DNA of 29,250 nucleotides from Chara braunii (taxonomy: Eukaryota > Streptophyta > Charophyceae > Charales > Characeae), in contig BFEA01000625.1 in assembly GCA_003427395.1 (NCBI GenBank), positions 232,987-262,236 of the forward strand, read 5' to 3'. A program made the position numbers and the translations under genes. The notes beneath the pieces were generated by a model. The model ran no database searches, was not told the origin of the DNA, and saw only the letters and a program-made list of their open reading frames with translations. Shown piece by piece: positions 9,801 to 18,650 of the stretch (the first letter of the stretch is position 1; every line of letters starts with the position of its first letter).

Positions 9801-10990
9801 TGCCTGGTGAAATCCTACGACCTCTGGAAGAAACTAAAGGAGGAGCTCGTAGAGCAGACAACCAAGGATCCAAAAGTTAGTTCCATCCTTGAGCGGCTGC
9901 GGGCTGATCCTAGTAGTCAGCCTTATTTTCACGAATATGGAGGACTGATTTTCCGTCGCTACGGGAACCACGACCGCTTGTGTGTGCCCAACCATGAGCC
10001 TCTCCGCACACATTTTCTGGATTTGGCTCATGGCCGGAGCGGACACTTCGGCATGGCAAAGACGTACGCAAATCTGCTGCGATAGTTTGACTGGCCTGGC
10101 ATGAAAGGGACTGCTGAAAAGTTTGTGGTTGAGTGTCAAGTCTATCAACGAATCAAACCATGCAGACAAAAGCCCATGGGGCTACTCACACCCTTTCCCA
10201 TTCCCGATGGTCCTGGGGAGTCCATCTCCATTGACTTCACCGACATGGGAAAGGTAAGTAAGAACAGCTACTCACAAGTCATGGTGATTGTTGACCGATT
10301 CTCTAAGTGTCTCAATATGATCCCTTTGCCGCCGCACGCCCCAACAAAATTAGTGATTCGTGAGTTCCAACAGAAGTACATTCTGCAGTTCAGGACCCCG
10401 AAGACTCTCGTAAGCGATCGGGACCCGCGCTTCATTAGTATTGAATGGAAGGATTTCATGTCTCATATGGGGATCAGGCTGTGTATGACATCTGACCGAC
10501 ACCCTGAAGCCAACCATTGGCTGAAGAAATCAACCAGACTGTGTTCCAACTTCTCCGCGCTTTGATTATCCCGGATCAGGAAACATGGGATGAAGAGTTG
10601 TATTCCGTTAGGGGGTTGTACAACAACTCCATCCATTCTGCCACCGGCATGACACCTAACAGGCTCCATCTCGGTTGGCAGATCCGTAATCCGCTCTCCT
10701 ACCTATTCCCTGAGCAGCCAGCTGGCTTAACACCCGGCAGGCCTGGCTTCAGGGCCAAGTATGATCGCTTGCTCAAGGTTGCCATTGCAGCCATGACCAA
10801 GCTACAGCACGCCATGATCCATCACGCGAACAAGGGGCGCCGACCGTCGGACATTCAGGTAGGAAGCTATGTCTGGGTCAAGATGTCTGAATTCTCGAAG
10901 CAGAAGGGGTCTCTCGCAAACTTCTTCCTCTCTCTATTACGGACCGTGGGAAGTTTTGGATGTGATTGGCGAAGACCACTTTGGCCCTTC
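9801..10990 (+). pseudogene. pol: Element 1 pol: integrase
   Basis: The N-terminal zinc region reads HGRSGHFG, then CQVYQ, so the second zinc-binding Cys of C-x2-C is Tyr. A TAG at 10083-10085 interrupts it, before FDWPGM. The catalytic core has ISIDFTDM (Asp 1), TLVSDRDPRF (Asp 2) and, after a frame change near 10515, LAEEINQTVFQLLRA (Glu). The core is followed by the usual YNNSIHSATGMTPNRLHLG stretch and the VGSYVWVKMS segment of the C-terminal domain. Integrase would insert the cDNA into the chromosome. A third frame change near 10915 leads into the chromodomain segment. Confidence 0.82.
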
Positions 10991-11306
10991 GTATGTAGTT
11001 GATGGGCGAGCCCATTTGCGCACATACCCCGTGTTCCATGCATCAAAACTGTACCTCCACCGTGATGCTAAGACGTTCGACTATCACGAAGACATGATCC
11101 CTCGTGCGATCAAAGGCGGGCATGAGATAGACAGAATCAAACAACACGTAGGGAAGGGACGCAACAGACAGTACCAGGTTCACTTCATGTATCACCCATT
11201 AGACGATCTGTACTGGATTCCATACAGGAACTGCTACGCAACCTCGCAGGCGAGCAAACACCAGCACCCGATGCCGCCATCTACCTCACGACTCTTTTCT
11301 GCATGA
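10930..11306 (+). pseudogene. pol: Element 1 pol C-terminus with chromodomain
   Basis: YYGPWEVLDVIGEDHFGPSY and TYPVFHASKLYLH are the conserved gypsy integrase tail. EIDRIKQHVGKGRNRQYQVH followed by YHPLDDLYWIP (about 11124-11220) matches a chromodomain in spacing: conserved Tyr, hydrophobic strand, P-L-x-x-x-x-W. One cage position has Phe where Trp is usual. Chromodomains direct chromovirus integration toward marked chromatin. The frame ends in TGA at 11304-11306, which overlaps the ATG that opens the element 2 gag. Confidence 0.7.
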
Positions 11307-12752
11307 TGACATCTCTCCAGTCATCCATGGACAACATCAAAACATCTGTTTCCTCAATCGCTTCTCGCGTGACCACCATTGAACGTCACACCCCGCCCAT
11401 CCAGGTCGTCACCACCACATCCCCCCCTCTCACCTTGGGTGCCACCACCCTTCCCCCATCCTCCGCCTCCACATCTACACCAATCACTCCATCCTCCACA
11501 TTCACCCCCCTCTCCGCTAGCACATCATCCACACCTCTGCCTTCATCCACCACTACCTCCACCTTGGTCACCAAGACGACAACCCCCACCGTCACACAGT
11601 CATCAACCATTCCCTCCCAGTCATAACACCTCATAACTGCATCCACTATCACTTCCACCCATACCCAGATCACCCCCACACCTCAAGCCCTGCTCCCCAT
11701 TATCCCAACACCTCCTCCGTCCACACTCCTCCCAACCAATCCCACTACCGACTTTACCCGGGTACCGTCCTCCTCACCCAAACTTGATTTCAACACCCTT
11801 GCCACCACAACACCCTTAACGGGTAACATTCCCCCATCCCTCCGGTCAACGGATATCTCCCCCTTCACCGGCCTTCCCCACGAGGACGTCTTCGTCTTTC
11901 TCAGGAAACTATATGATGCCTTCTCCCTCCAGGGCGCCGCTCGTTGGTGGTACACTGAACGAGCTAATCGCCAACACGCAAACGAGGAACCCATTCCTTC
12001 CTTCAGTGGGCCAATCTCATCACCTGCACATTCAGACCGCAAAAGACGGTCGATGACTACTTTGAGCAACTCTGTCGTCTTCGACAGAACGACCCGACTG
12101 ACCGTTTTTTCCAATACGTCTGTGCGTTGCGGCAACACATCCCCCTTGACTACATCAGCAATGTCGCATTCATCTCTCGCTTAAAATGGGGATGCCGCAC
12201 GGACCTAGCCGCCTCCCTTGTCCACGACCCCCCAATGTCCCTCTCCAATCTCCTCAACCACGCCATTCACCTAGACAAATTCCTCACCCCGTGCAAGGAC
12301 GCACTCATATCCGCCCCACCTCGCCAACGATTCTTTTATAACATCGCCGACGAAACCTCTCTCTCTGCCTCCTCGGACGAGTTCTCTGCCCCGACCCCGA
12401 CATCCTCTCCAACCCATTAGACACCACATCACTCTCCTCTCACGAACTCTCCGCCATTCACCTCATGCGAATAGAAAAGAGAGAACGCTCCAGCCATCCT
12501 CCCATGAACACCCGCCCAACCCGCCTCACGAAACTCACACTGGAGGAACGAACCTACCTCCAAGCAAAGGGTTGTTTCCGGTGCCGACAATTAGGACATC
12601 TACAAGCAAAGGGTTGTTTCCGGTGCCGACAATTAGGACATCTACAGACAAACTGTCCTAATGCCGGACAGTTCACACGCCAAGCACCCAGGTTGGCGGC
12701 CCCCCGACCCGCCGTCTCCGCATCCACCACTCCCGGTCCCTCCTCCTCATGA
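11303..12752 (+). pseudogene. gag: Element 2 gag, C-rich and broken
   Basis: It begins MMTSLQSSMDNIKTSVSSIA, the short helical N-terminus typical of one gypsy lineage, and continues as a long Thr/Pro/Ser linker. A TAA stands at 11624-11626 with the same frame open after it. The gag core is recognisable: DISPFTGLPHEDVFVFLRKL, then SLQGAARWWY, apparently with a deletion between them. A frame change follows, leading into TFRPQKTVDDYFEQLCRLRQ (about 12030-12090) and IPLDYISNVAFISRLKWG. Another frame change near 12415 leads to a zinc knuckle, CFRCRQLGHLQTNC, preceded by a duplicated copy. The strand is strongly C-rich with little G at third positions, unlike element 1, which argues for a different source lineage. 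Confidence 0.75.
12561..12644 (+). repeat. Perfect 42-bp duplication of the zinc knuckle
   Basis: Copies at 12561-12602 and 12603-12644 are identical and in frame, each coding QAKGCFRCRQLGHL. Only the second copy is followed by QTNC and so completes a C-x2-C-x4-H-x4-C knuckle. In the first, the next Cys comes one residue late. Confidence 0.95.
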
Positions 12753-13392
12753 ACATCGTCCCCAGAATCACCATGAAGTCGTCCCGACATCGACGACTAG
12801 TCTGCCGACCATTCCATCGGTGATGATCTCCACCCCACCGATGACCCATTTGGCTTCGACAATACGTCTGCCTCCCCCCTCTCCGGTGCCGCACATCCCA
12901 CGGGATGACCCCCAGGCATCGCAACCCTCGTTGCCTGATGCCCCCCTCACCGCCACATGTTCCACAACCCTCCTCCCAAATCCATCCTCTGTCACCTTCT
13001 CGGATGTTGTTGAGGAACAAGCCCGACTCGATCGGCTTGTTCGATTAGGCAATGGAAAGTGTCGCCTCAACACCATTATCTCCACCGCCAACTCATCACG
13101 CTTTCACCTCAAATTCATCACCGCCACCCTTGGTGCGTCTACAACTAAGTTCCAGGCCCTCCTCGACATTGGAGGCACTGGTAACTTCATCACCGACGCG
13201 TGTGTCCGGAAAGCAGGTTTTACCTCTACCGGTTACGACTCCCCGATAACGATTCGTTTAGAGGACAAAGGCACCGCCGTCGTAGTAGACCGCACGGTTC
13301 CTGAGACCACTATGACTGTCGGAACCCTCCGCAGTCATGTCTCATTCGATGTCATGTACTTAATGTGCGACATCGTTTTGGGAACATCGTGA
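12753..13392 (+). pseudogene. pol: Element 2 pol: linker and aspartic protease
   Basis: A Pro/Ser/Thr-rich linker (to about 12990) precedes VVEEQARLDRLVRLGNGKCR and the protease. The active-site region reads FQALLDIGGTGNFITDACV, where the family has D-S/T-G-A; here it is D-I-G-G, a change next to the catalytic Asp that probably inactivates it. The C-terminal half ends in FDVMYLMCDIVLGTS, after which a TGA (13390-13392) replaces the usual GxxWL continuation. The frame is the same as the end of the gag frame at 12661. The enzyme would mature the Gag-Pol precursor. Confidence 0.72.
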
Positions 13393-13404
13393 CTGGACCG
13401 CTAT

Positions 13405-14365
13405 ATGCCATACTCGTTCCACCCCAACTTCATCCACCTTACCAACCCCCCCGACACAACCATCGACATTCCCTATCCCCCCTATCCCCCCTATCCCCCC
13501 ACCCCAAGCTCCGTCACCGCGCACCAATTCCTTCACATGGCGCGTACGTACCCTGACTCCACCTACTATTGCCTTGTCCTTGATCGCGAGCGTTCGGAGG
13601 ACTTGGTTCCCATGGACAAACCCGACCAAGCTTTCCCCCCCAACCCCACCCTCACCTCCATCCTCAACGAGTTCAAGGATGTCTTCCCCGAGTCCTTACC
13701 CGCTAGATTACCTCCGGATCGTGGTGTGTCTCACATTATCGATTTGGAGCCCGGTCACTCTCCACCTTGCCGCCCTCCGTACTAACTCTCCGTTTCGGAA
13801 GCCGAAGAAATGAAGCGGCAGCTCAATGAACTCCTTGAAAAAGGATTCATTAAGCCAAGTTCATCCCCCTTCGGCACAAGCTGCCTTTTCGTCAAGAAAG
13901 GCGGAACACCAGAACTCCGGATGTGCACAGATTACCACGCCTTGAATCGGATCACGATCAAGAACAAGTACCCCTTACCTTGGATCTCCGAGCTTTTTTA
14001 TCGCCTCCATGGAGCCAAATATTTTACCAAAATTGACCTCCGCAGTGGCTTCCACCAGATCCGCATCCGCGAGGACACCCACAAGACCGCATTCCGTTCT
14101 CGCTTTGGGCACTACGAGTTCCTTGTGATGCCCTTCGGACTCACCAACGCCCCCGCCACATTCCAATCCACCATGAACCACATCTTCTGTGACCTCCTCG
14201 AAGTCTGTGTCGTCATTTACCTCGATGATATCCTTGTATGTAGCCCCACCTTCGAGTCCCACCTTCAGCATCTCCGCCAAGTCCTCTCTATCATCAGAGA
14301 GCAAGAATTTTACGCCAAGCTCATCAAATGCACCTTTGTCGCTTCAAGCGTTGAATACCTTGGCC
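13405..14365 (+). pseudogene. pol: Element 2 pol: reverse transcriptase
   Basis: After a linker with a PYPPYPPYPP repeat (about 13470-13500), the RT opens with LNEFKDVFPESLP and HIIDLEPGHSPPCRPPY. A TAA follows at 13783-13785 with the same frame open after it. Then come FIKPSSSPFGTSCLFV, LRMCTDYHALNRITIKNKYP, FTKIDLRSGFHQI, MPFGLTNAPATFQ and an intact catalytic box, CVVIYLDDILVCS. The frame is lost near 14360, just after VEYLG. Both catalytic aspartates and the preceding Tyr are intact, in contrast to element 1. It belongs to Ty3/gypsy but differs clearly in sequence from the element 1 RT. Confidence 0.87.
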
Positions 14366-15073
14366 TCGAAGGTCACCGCCCTCATCGAGTGTCCACCACC
14401 CAAGACCCTACTCCAACTTCGCTCATTTCTCGGCCTTGCCAGCTACTACCACCCCTTTATCCGCAACTTCTCCGACATCTTGTACCCCCTTCACGAACTC
14501 ACCCGCAAGGACGAACCCCTCACTTGGAACAACCACCGCCAAAATGCCTTCGACTTCCTCAAAGAAACCATCACCACGGCCCCCGTCCTCAAGATCGCCG
14601 ACCCCTCTCGACATTTCCACATTACCACTGACGCATCCGAATTCGCCCTTGGAGCCGTCCTATCCCAACACTTCCCTCGCAACACCTCTGAAACCCCCTC
14701 CATCAAAGACTCCCCCACCCACCCCGAGGCTCCACCCGGTGAGTACCCCATCGCCTTCGCTAGCAAGAAGCTTCTTCCCGCGGAGATGAACTACCCCTCC
14801 AACGAGAAGGAACTCCTCACCGTGATCCACGCCCTCAAGGTCTGGCGCTCGTACCTCGAAGGGCAATACTTCACCATCCGCACAGACAACACCATCGTCT
14901 CCTCTATCCTCACCAAAAAAGACATCACGCCACGCCAAGCAAGTTGGTGAGACTTTCTTGCCCAATTCACATTCACCATTTGCCACACCCCCGACAAAAG
15001 CAACGGCGTTGCCGTTGCCGACGCCCTCTCCCGACGCCCCGACCACAAGCCCTCTGAGAAAGTCTACGCCGCC
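14366..15073 (+). pseudogene. pol: Element 2 pol: RT connection and RNase H
   Basis: LLQLRSFLGLASYYHPFIRN marks the connection. RNase H carries FHITTDASEFALGAVLSQHF (Asp), NEKELLTVIHALKVW (Glu), FTIRTDNTIVSSIL (Asp) and VAVADALSRRP (Asp), so the active-site set is complete. A TGA at 14948-14950 falls between RQASW and DFLAQF where the family has a sense codon. The insert SETPSIKDSPTHPEAPPGE between the first Asp motif and the Glu motif is typical of this gypsy lineage and absent in element 1. Confidence 0.85.
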
Positions 15074-16369
15074 ATGACTCATATCCAACTCCTACCATCG
15101 CTCCACCACCGCTACACCCAACGTTACCTCTCTTGTCCGGATGTCTCAACAAACTACAACAAACTTCGTGATCTCGACTCAGTCCCGGACTACTCCCTTC
15201 ACGACCAACTTCCTTACATTGACACCAAAGGCACTTGCCGACTTTGCATCCTCGATGCATGTGGCCTCTGTACCCAACTCTTGGCCGAGCATCACGACGC
15301 CAAGACTGCAGGACACCTTGGGTTCCAGAAAACCTTCGACACCATCTCTCGTTACTTCTACTGGCCTTCCCTACTCGCCGACGTCAAAGCCTACATTCGC
15401 TCTTGCCCCACATGTCAAGCCGTCAACCCCTCAAACCGTGCCAAGCCCGGCAAACTACAATCATTGTCGATCCCCACCCACCGGTGGCAGTCCATCTCCA
15501 TGGACTTCGTCTGCGGTCTCCCCAAGACCGACCGCGGACATGATTGCATCTATGTTATTGTTTGTCGCTTGACTAAACGCGCCCACTTCATCACTTGCAC
15601 CACATCGCACAACGCCAAGGACGTCGCCATTCTCTTCTTCGACCATGTCGCACACCACCACGGTCTCCCCGAGAACATCATCAGCGACCGTGACCCTCAC
15701 ATCCTTTCACAATTCTGGAAACACCTCCTTAAAGCCTACGGAACTACACTCAAGTATAGCACTGCATTCCACCCACAGACTGATGGATAAATCGAGAAGA
15801 TGAATGATACTCTCCAAAGAATCCTGCGGAAGTAATGTCATCCACATCAACATGATTGGGATCAGTTGCTCACCGCCGTCGTGATCGCCTACAACAATGA
15901 TGTATGTCCTTCCACTGACATGTCTCCATTCTACCTTGACCTTGGCTATCATCCGCGCTTGCCCTCCGACTTCTTGCTCCCCTCGCAACTCAACCCCTCC
16001 ACCCCCTTCCCTTCTCTCAATGAATGGGTAGCAACAATGAACAGACTCCTCGGAGAAGCTACCGAATCCCTTGAACGAACACAAGAACATCAAGCCAACA
16101 AGACCAACAAACACAGACGGGACGTAACATTCAAAGTAGGGGACAAAGTTTGGCTCTCCGCCAAACGCTTTGAACCCGAACACGGCTTGTCCAAAAAACT
16201 CTCGAACAAGTGGCTCAGACTCTTCCCCATCATTGAACAAACCTCCCACGTCAATTACAAGCTCCAACTCCCTCTTGACATGAGTCGTGTCCACCCTGTC
16301 TTCCACGTAGAATACCTAAAAGAATACCATGAATCCCCACCCCAATTAGCCGTCCCACTTGAACATTGA
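15074..16369 (+). pseudogene. pol: Element 2 pol: integrase and C-terminal tail
   Basis: The zinc region is complete: HHDAKTAGHLG followed by RSCPTCQAV (H-H-C-C). The core has SMDFVCGLPKT (Asp 1), NIISDRDPHI (Asp 2) and, after HPQTDG, a TAA at 15788-15790 followed by IEKMND (Glu). A second TAA lies at 15833-15835. The frame then stays open through FKVGDKVWLSAKRF and HPVFHVEYLKEY, the C-terminal DNA-binding segment. I see no chromodomain after it. The frame ends at 16369, with a possible frameshifted continuation to about 16440. Catalytic residues survive but two stops separate them. Confidence 0.85.
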
Positions 16370-16510
16370 TTCCCTCATCCCTGTAGAACCCCCATAGGAT
16401 TACCCTGCTACTTGCATTACTCCCCCTTTCCTTTTCTGACCAGTGATCGCCCCCGTCCCGTCCTTCACAATTGTTCATTGGGTCTTTGGCAGCCGGGACG
16501 TTGCCTTCCA

Positions 16511-16521
16511 GAGGGAGGGGA
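16511..16521 (+). promoter_or_regulatory. Polypurine tract of element 2
   Basis: GAGGGAGGGGA is an all-purine run three bases before the TGTTACGG that opens the right LTR. This is the expected position for the plus-strand primer. It supports the LTR start at 16525. Confidence 0.75.
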
Positions 16522-16524
16522 TAG

Positions 16525-17015
16525 TGTTACGGACCCAGCCACGGCTCGATCCCTGGTCCGCGGGTTACCACCCGCCAGGCTGCTATTCTATTTCTTTTTG
16601 GAGTCTCTGATCTCCAGTTCTTGACTGTTGGCGCCCTCTGCAGTTGGCGCTCGTTCTCAAATCCCGCCTCTGCCACTTTCGGATTTCGTACTTGGCGCCA
16701 TCCGGCATTCTGGAGCCCATGCTCAGACCTTCGATTTTCAGTTCAGCCCTGACGCAAATTGCACTTTTGCCCTTGGACTCAACTTGAGTCCGGTACTTAA
16801 GACCGGACTCAAGCTGAGTTCGGGGAATCAGTTTTCGGCCTCACTGCTTGTGCTTCAGTGTGACTTGCTGCGACATTGTGTACGGAACCAAGCTTGCGAC
16901 TTTGCGACTTTGCCACTTTGCGTTCATGTCCGTCGAGTCGTGTCGAGTCCGTGTCGAGTTGAGTGAGTGTGTGTGTGTGTGCTCTCACTCCACTGCTCTG
17001 CCTCAGCCCGTCACA
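16525..17015 (+). repeat. Right (3') LTR of element 2
   Basis: It starts TGTTACGG at 16525, right after a polypurine tract, and ends CCGTCACA at 17008-17015, an inverse match at 7 of 8 bases. That gives TG...CA ends and 491 bp. It contains an internal inverted pair (ACTCAACTTGAGTCCGG with CCGGACTCAAGCTGAGT, about 16777-16819) and a (GT)n run near 16966-16980. No second copy occurs in the window, so the element 2 5' LTR is missing. Confidence 0.72.
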
Positions 17016-17381
17016 GCTTGAGTTACTCCAACGTGCAATAACTAAATGATGAGAATGAGAAACAGTTGTACTTAAAAGTCCTTCCATTTGAGGACCTTCT
17101 AATGCATGCGGGCATTGTCATAGGAAGTTCACACTGAATTGTTTTGCGATTCAAAAGTACACATTTGTTTGAATCTAAGACTCCTTCATTTCCTGCAGAC
17201 TTCTGCACACACTAGCCTTTGTATCTGCAGCTGAGAGGTTTGTGCCCAGGTGACCTGCCCTGTGATAGATTCGAACCGCGAGAAGATTCTTGCCATCATC
17301 ATTTTTTTACGTACTGAAATACGATCAACTAACCAGAACATTGTACTTCTTTATGTTTGTGTTGTCCACGTGATTTTGCAG
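17016..17381 (+). other. Right remnant of the giant intron
   Basis: Non-coding sequence between the LTR edge and the M3 exon. It ends in the acceptor TGATTTTGCAG. No element or gene is visible. Confidence 0.55.
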
Positions 17382-17492
17382 CTGCCCCATACTTCGTACT
17401 TGACTTCATTCCACATTTTACTCGGCATGTCTTATGGCGTGTTCTTTCTGCTTTTGGTCCAAAATGTTGTAATAAATTATTGGTACCGTAAG
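17382..17492 (+). CDS. Pentameric ligand-gated ion channel, exon with M2-M3 loop and M3
   Basis: This 37-codon exon lies between acceptor TTTTGCAG (ending 17381) and donor GTAAGG (17493). It starts LPHTSYLTSFH, which matches the L/V-P-K-T-S/P-Y-x-T signature of the M2-M3 loop that couples ligand binding to gating. It continues with the hydrophobic M3, ILLGMSYGVFFLLLVQNVVI, ending NYWYRK. Phase 0 is kept with the exon at 631-771, 16.6 kb upstream. Family knowledge places this loop at the membrane surface facing the ligand-binding domain. If the donor at 17493 were not used, the frame would run on to a stop at 17580-17582 and the channel would lack M4. Confidence 0.74.
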
Positions 17493-17542
17493 GTAAGGCT
17501 GACATCAGACCCTCAGATTTTAGCAGTTTGTGAATGTCAAAG

Positions 17543-18343
17543 TTTAAAATGGCTGCATGTGAACAAGTCAATCACACAGTGACAGTTAGAATCATCTGGA
17601 TGACAAAATGGCTGAGTGGCCTGGCACTGATGTCCCTGTTGGCTATGTGCATCTATGTCATTGTCAATTTCTCAAGGGTGACTCCTGCTGAAAAGAAAGA
17701 AGTGGAAAATGGACTAATGGTTCTGAATCCTGAAAGTCCTTTTTCTGCCTTCCTCTTTGGTCCCAAGCTGGTTTGTAGAGGTGGCATAAATGAGCAAACG
17801 TTGACGTCAGAGAACCAAGCATGTGTGGGATCAAACACAGGCGGGATAGCTGGGATGCCAAAGGAAAAGCTCCTAAGGCAAGGTGCAACTAGGTCACTAG
17901 GCAGGAAACCCCACCCACTGCCGGTAGGACAACAAAATACATCATCAACGAATGAGGTGCCCCAGCATCTCCAGGTTATCCTGCTTCTTAACAATTTCCT
18001 CCTTGAGAAGAAACGAGACTTGTACCTGAGGGCAGATGCGGGTGCCTGGGGGCACTGGGCGCTGCTCGAACATGTGCGCTGCCATGCGGGCGCGAGTGCT
18101 GCTGTGCGGGCACTGCCATGTGGACACGGGTGCTGCCATGCGGCACGTGCTGGTGCGAGTGCTGCCATGCAGGCGCGAGCTGCTGTGCAGGAGCGAGCAT
18201 TGCTGGGTGGGCGTGCGCAAGTGCTGAAGGGTGGTTCCGAGCGCAGCTGGGCAGGCACGTGCGCTGCTAGGTACGCGTACATAAAACAAAGTTTATCGAT
18301 AAGGTGCCGACACCGTGCTATGATCCATGGTATCACAGGCTGA
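17543..18343 (+). CDS. Candidate last exon of the channel gene, with M4
   Basis: A frame with no stop from 17534 encodes a hydrophobic helix, WLSGLALMSLLAMCIYVIV (about 17611-17667), flanked by WMTK and NFSRVTPAEKKEV. A short M3-M4 linker of about 23 residues followed by one helix is what GLIC-like channels have. The start at 17543 is the only AG in the segment that keeps phase 0 with the preceding exon. It implies a very short 50-nt intron with a poor pyrimidine tract, so the join is tentative. Known family members end soon after M4. This frame runs another 220 codons, the last third through a GC-rich minisatellite, so the true C-terminus probably lies before about 17900 or is spliced away. 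Confidence 0.45.
   Translation, partial: FKMAACEQVNHTVTVRIIWMTKWLSGLALMSLLAMCIYVIVNFSRVTPAEKKEVENGLMVLNPESPFSAFLFGPKLVCRGGINEQTLTSENQACVGSNTGGIAGMPKEKLLRQGATRSLGRKPHPLPVGQQNTSSTNEVPQHLQVILLLNNFLLEKKRDLYLRADAGAWGHWALLEHVRCHAGASAAVRALPCGHGCCHAARAGASAAMQARAAVQERALLGGRAQVLKGGSERSWAGTCAARYAYIKQSLSIRCRHRAMIHGITG
18040..18265. repeat. GC-rich degenerate minisatellite
   Basis: Imperfect repeats around GCGAGTGCTGCCATGCGGGC recur with variable spacing of about 20-45 bases. They code mostly Ala, Cys, Arg and His in the frame that continues the candidate M4 exon. It is probably a non-coding expansion rather than protein. Confidence 0.65.
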
Positions 18344-18650
18344 CGCGTGTGATTATGGGGAATCCTTCTTTTGCTTCGTGAAGCGACGGTTTCTTTGATG
18401 TGCACCCGATGTGTGTGGTGGAGGGTGGTATCGCATGGGGTGAGGTGGGAGAGAGATGGGGGTGGGGGGCTTATGGCGAGACCCTTTCAAGAGGCAGGTC
18501 GAAGTTTCTACAGGGCAAATGAGGAGCATTTACCAAGTGAGCAGGCAAGCATGAAGTCGTTATCATCTCCCCTTCCCCCCTCTCACGGCCAATGCCGCTT
18601 AAGGGGTAGGATGGTTCAAGGACACCAACTTGAAGTAGAAACCAGCAAAA
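18344..18650. other. No gene seen; contains a short dispersed repeat
   Basis: The only recurrent piece is 18587-18612, GCCAATGCCGCTTAAGGGG and following, which recurs with two changes at 20561-20585. Confidence 0.5.

Larger units (their letters stand above)
3200..17015 (+). mobile_element. Composite Ty3/gypsy retrotransposon: two gag-pol units in tandem
   Basis: Reading left to right there is an LTR (3200-4446), a tRNA-iMet primer site (4448-4459), a leader, gag-pol of element 1 (5763-11306), gag-pol of element 2 (11303-16369), a polypurine tract (16511-16521) and a second LTR (16525-17015). Both pol units have protease, RT, RNase H, integrase order, which defines Ty3/gypsy. Element 1 ends in a chromodomain-like segment, so it is a chromovirus. 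The two outer LTRs show no similarity by eye. The 5 bases before the left LTR (ATCTT) do not match the 5 after the right one (GCTTG), so there is no single target-site duplication. The structure is therefore a chimera or the product of deletion between two elements. Many stops and frameshifts make both units non-autonomous. Confidence 0.8.
772..17381 (+). other. Giant intron of the channel gene, filled by retroelements
   Basis: The intron runs from the GTAAGT donor at 772 to the acceptor TGATTTTGCAG ending at 17381. Splicing these sites joins codon 47 of the upstream exon to the first codon of the next in phase 0. It gives a continuous M2, loop and M3 peptide, which is the main evidence for the intron. 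About 13.8 kb of its 16.6 kb is the composite Ty3/gypsy insertion at 3200-17015. Without that insertion the intron would be about 2.8 kb. Confidence 0.68.

Noticed and set aside
14660-15088. Long - strand open frames opposite element 2 pol (also 13975-14304 and 11683-12138)
   Set aside because: They are Val/Gly/Glu-rich shadows of the C-rich + strand frame, which carries clear RT, RNase H and integrase motifs.
17262-17340. B-box-like GGTTCGAATC on the - strand, possible tRNA or SINE
   Set aside because: The T-arm does not pair, no anticodon arm forms, and the A-box candidate is weak.
17493-17526. 34-nt intron ending at TTTTAGCAG
   Set aside because: Too short for normal splicing, and it leads to a TAA after seven codons, losing M4.
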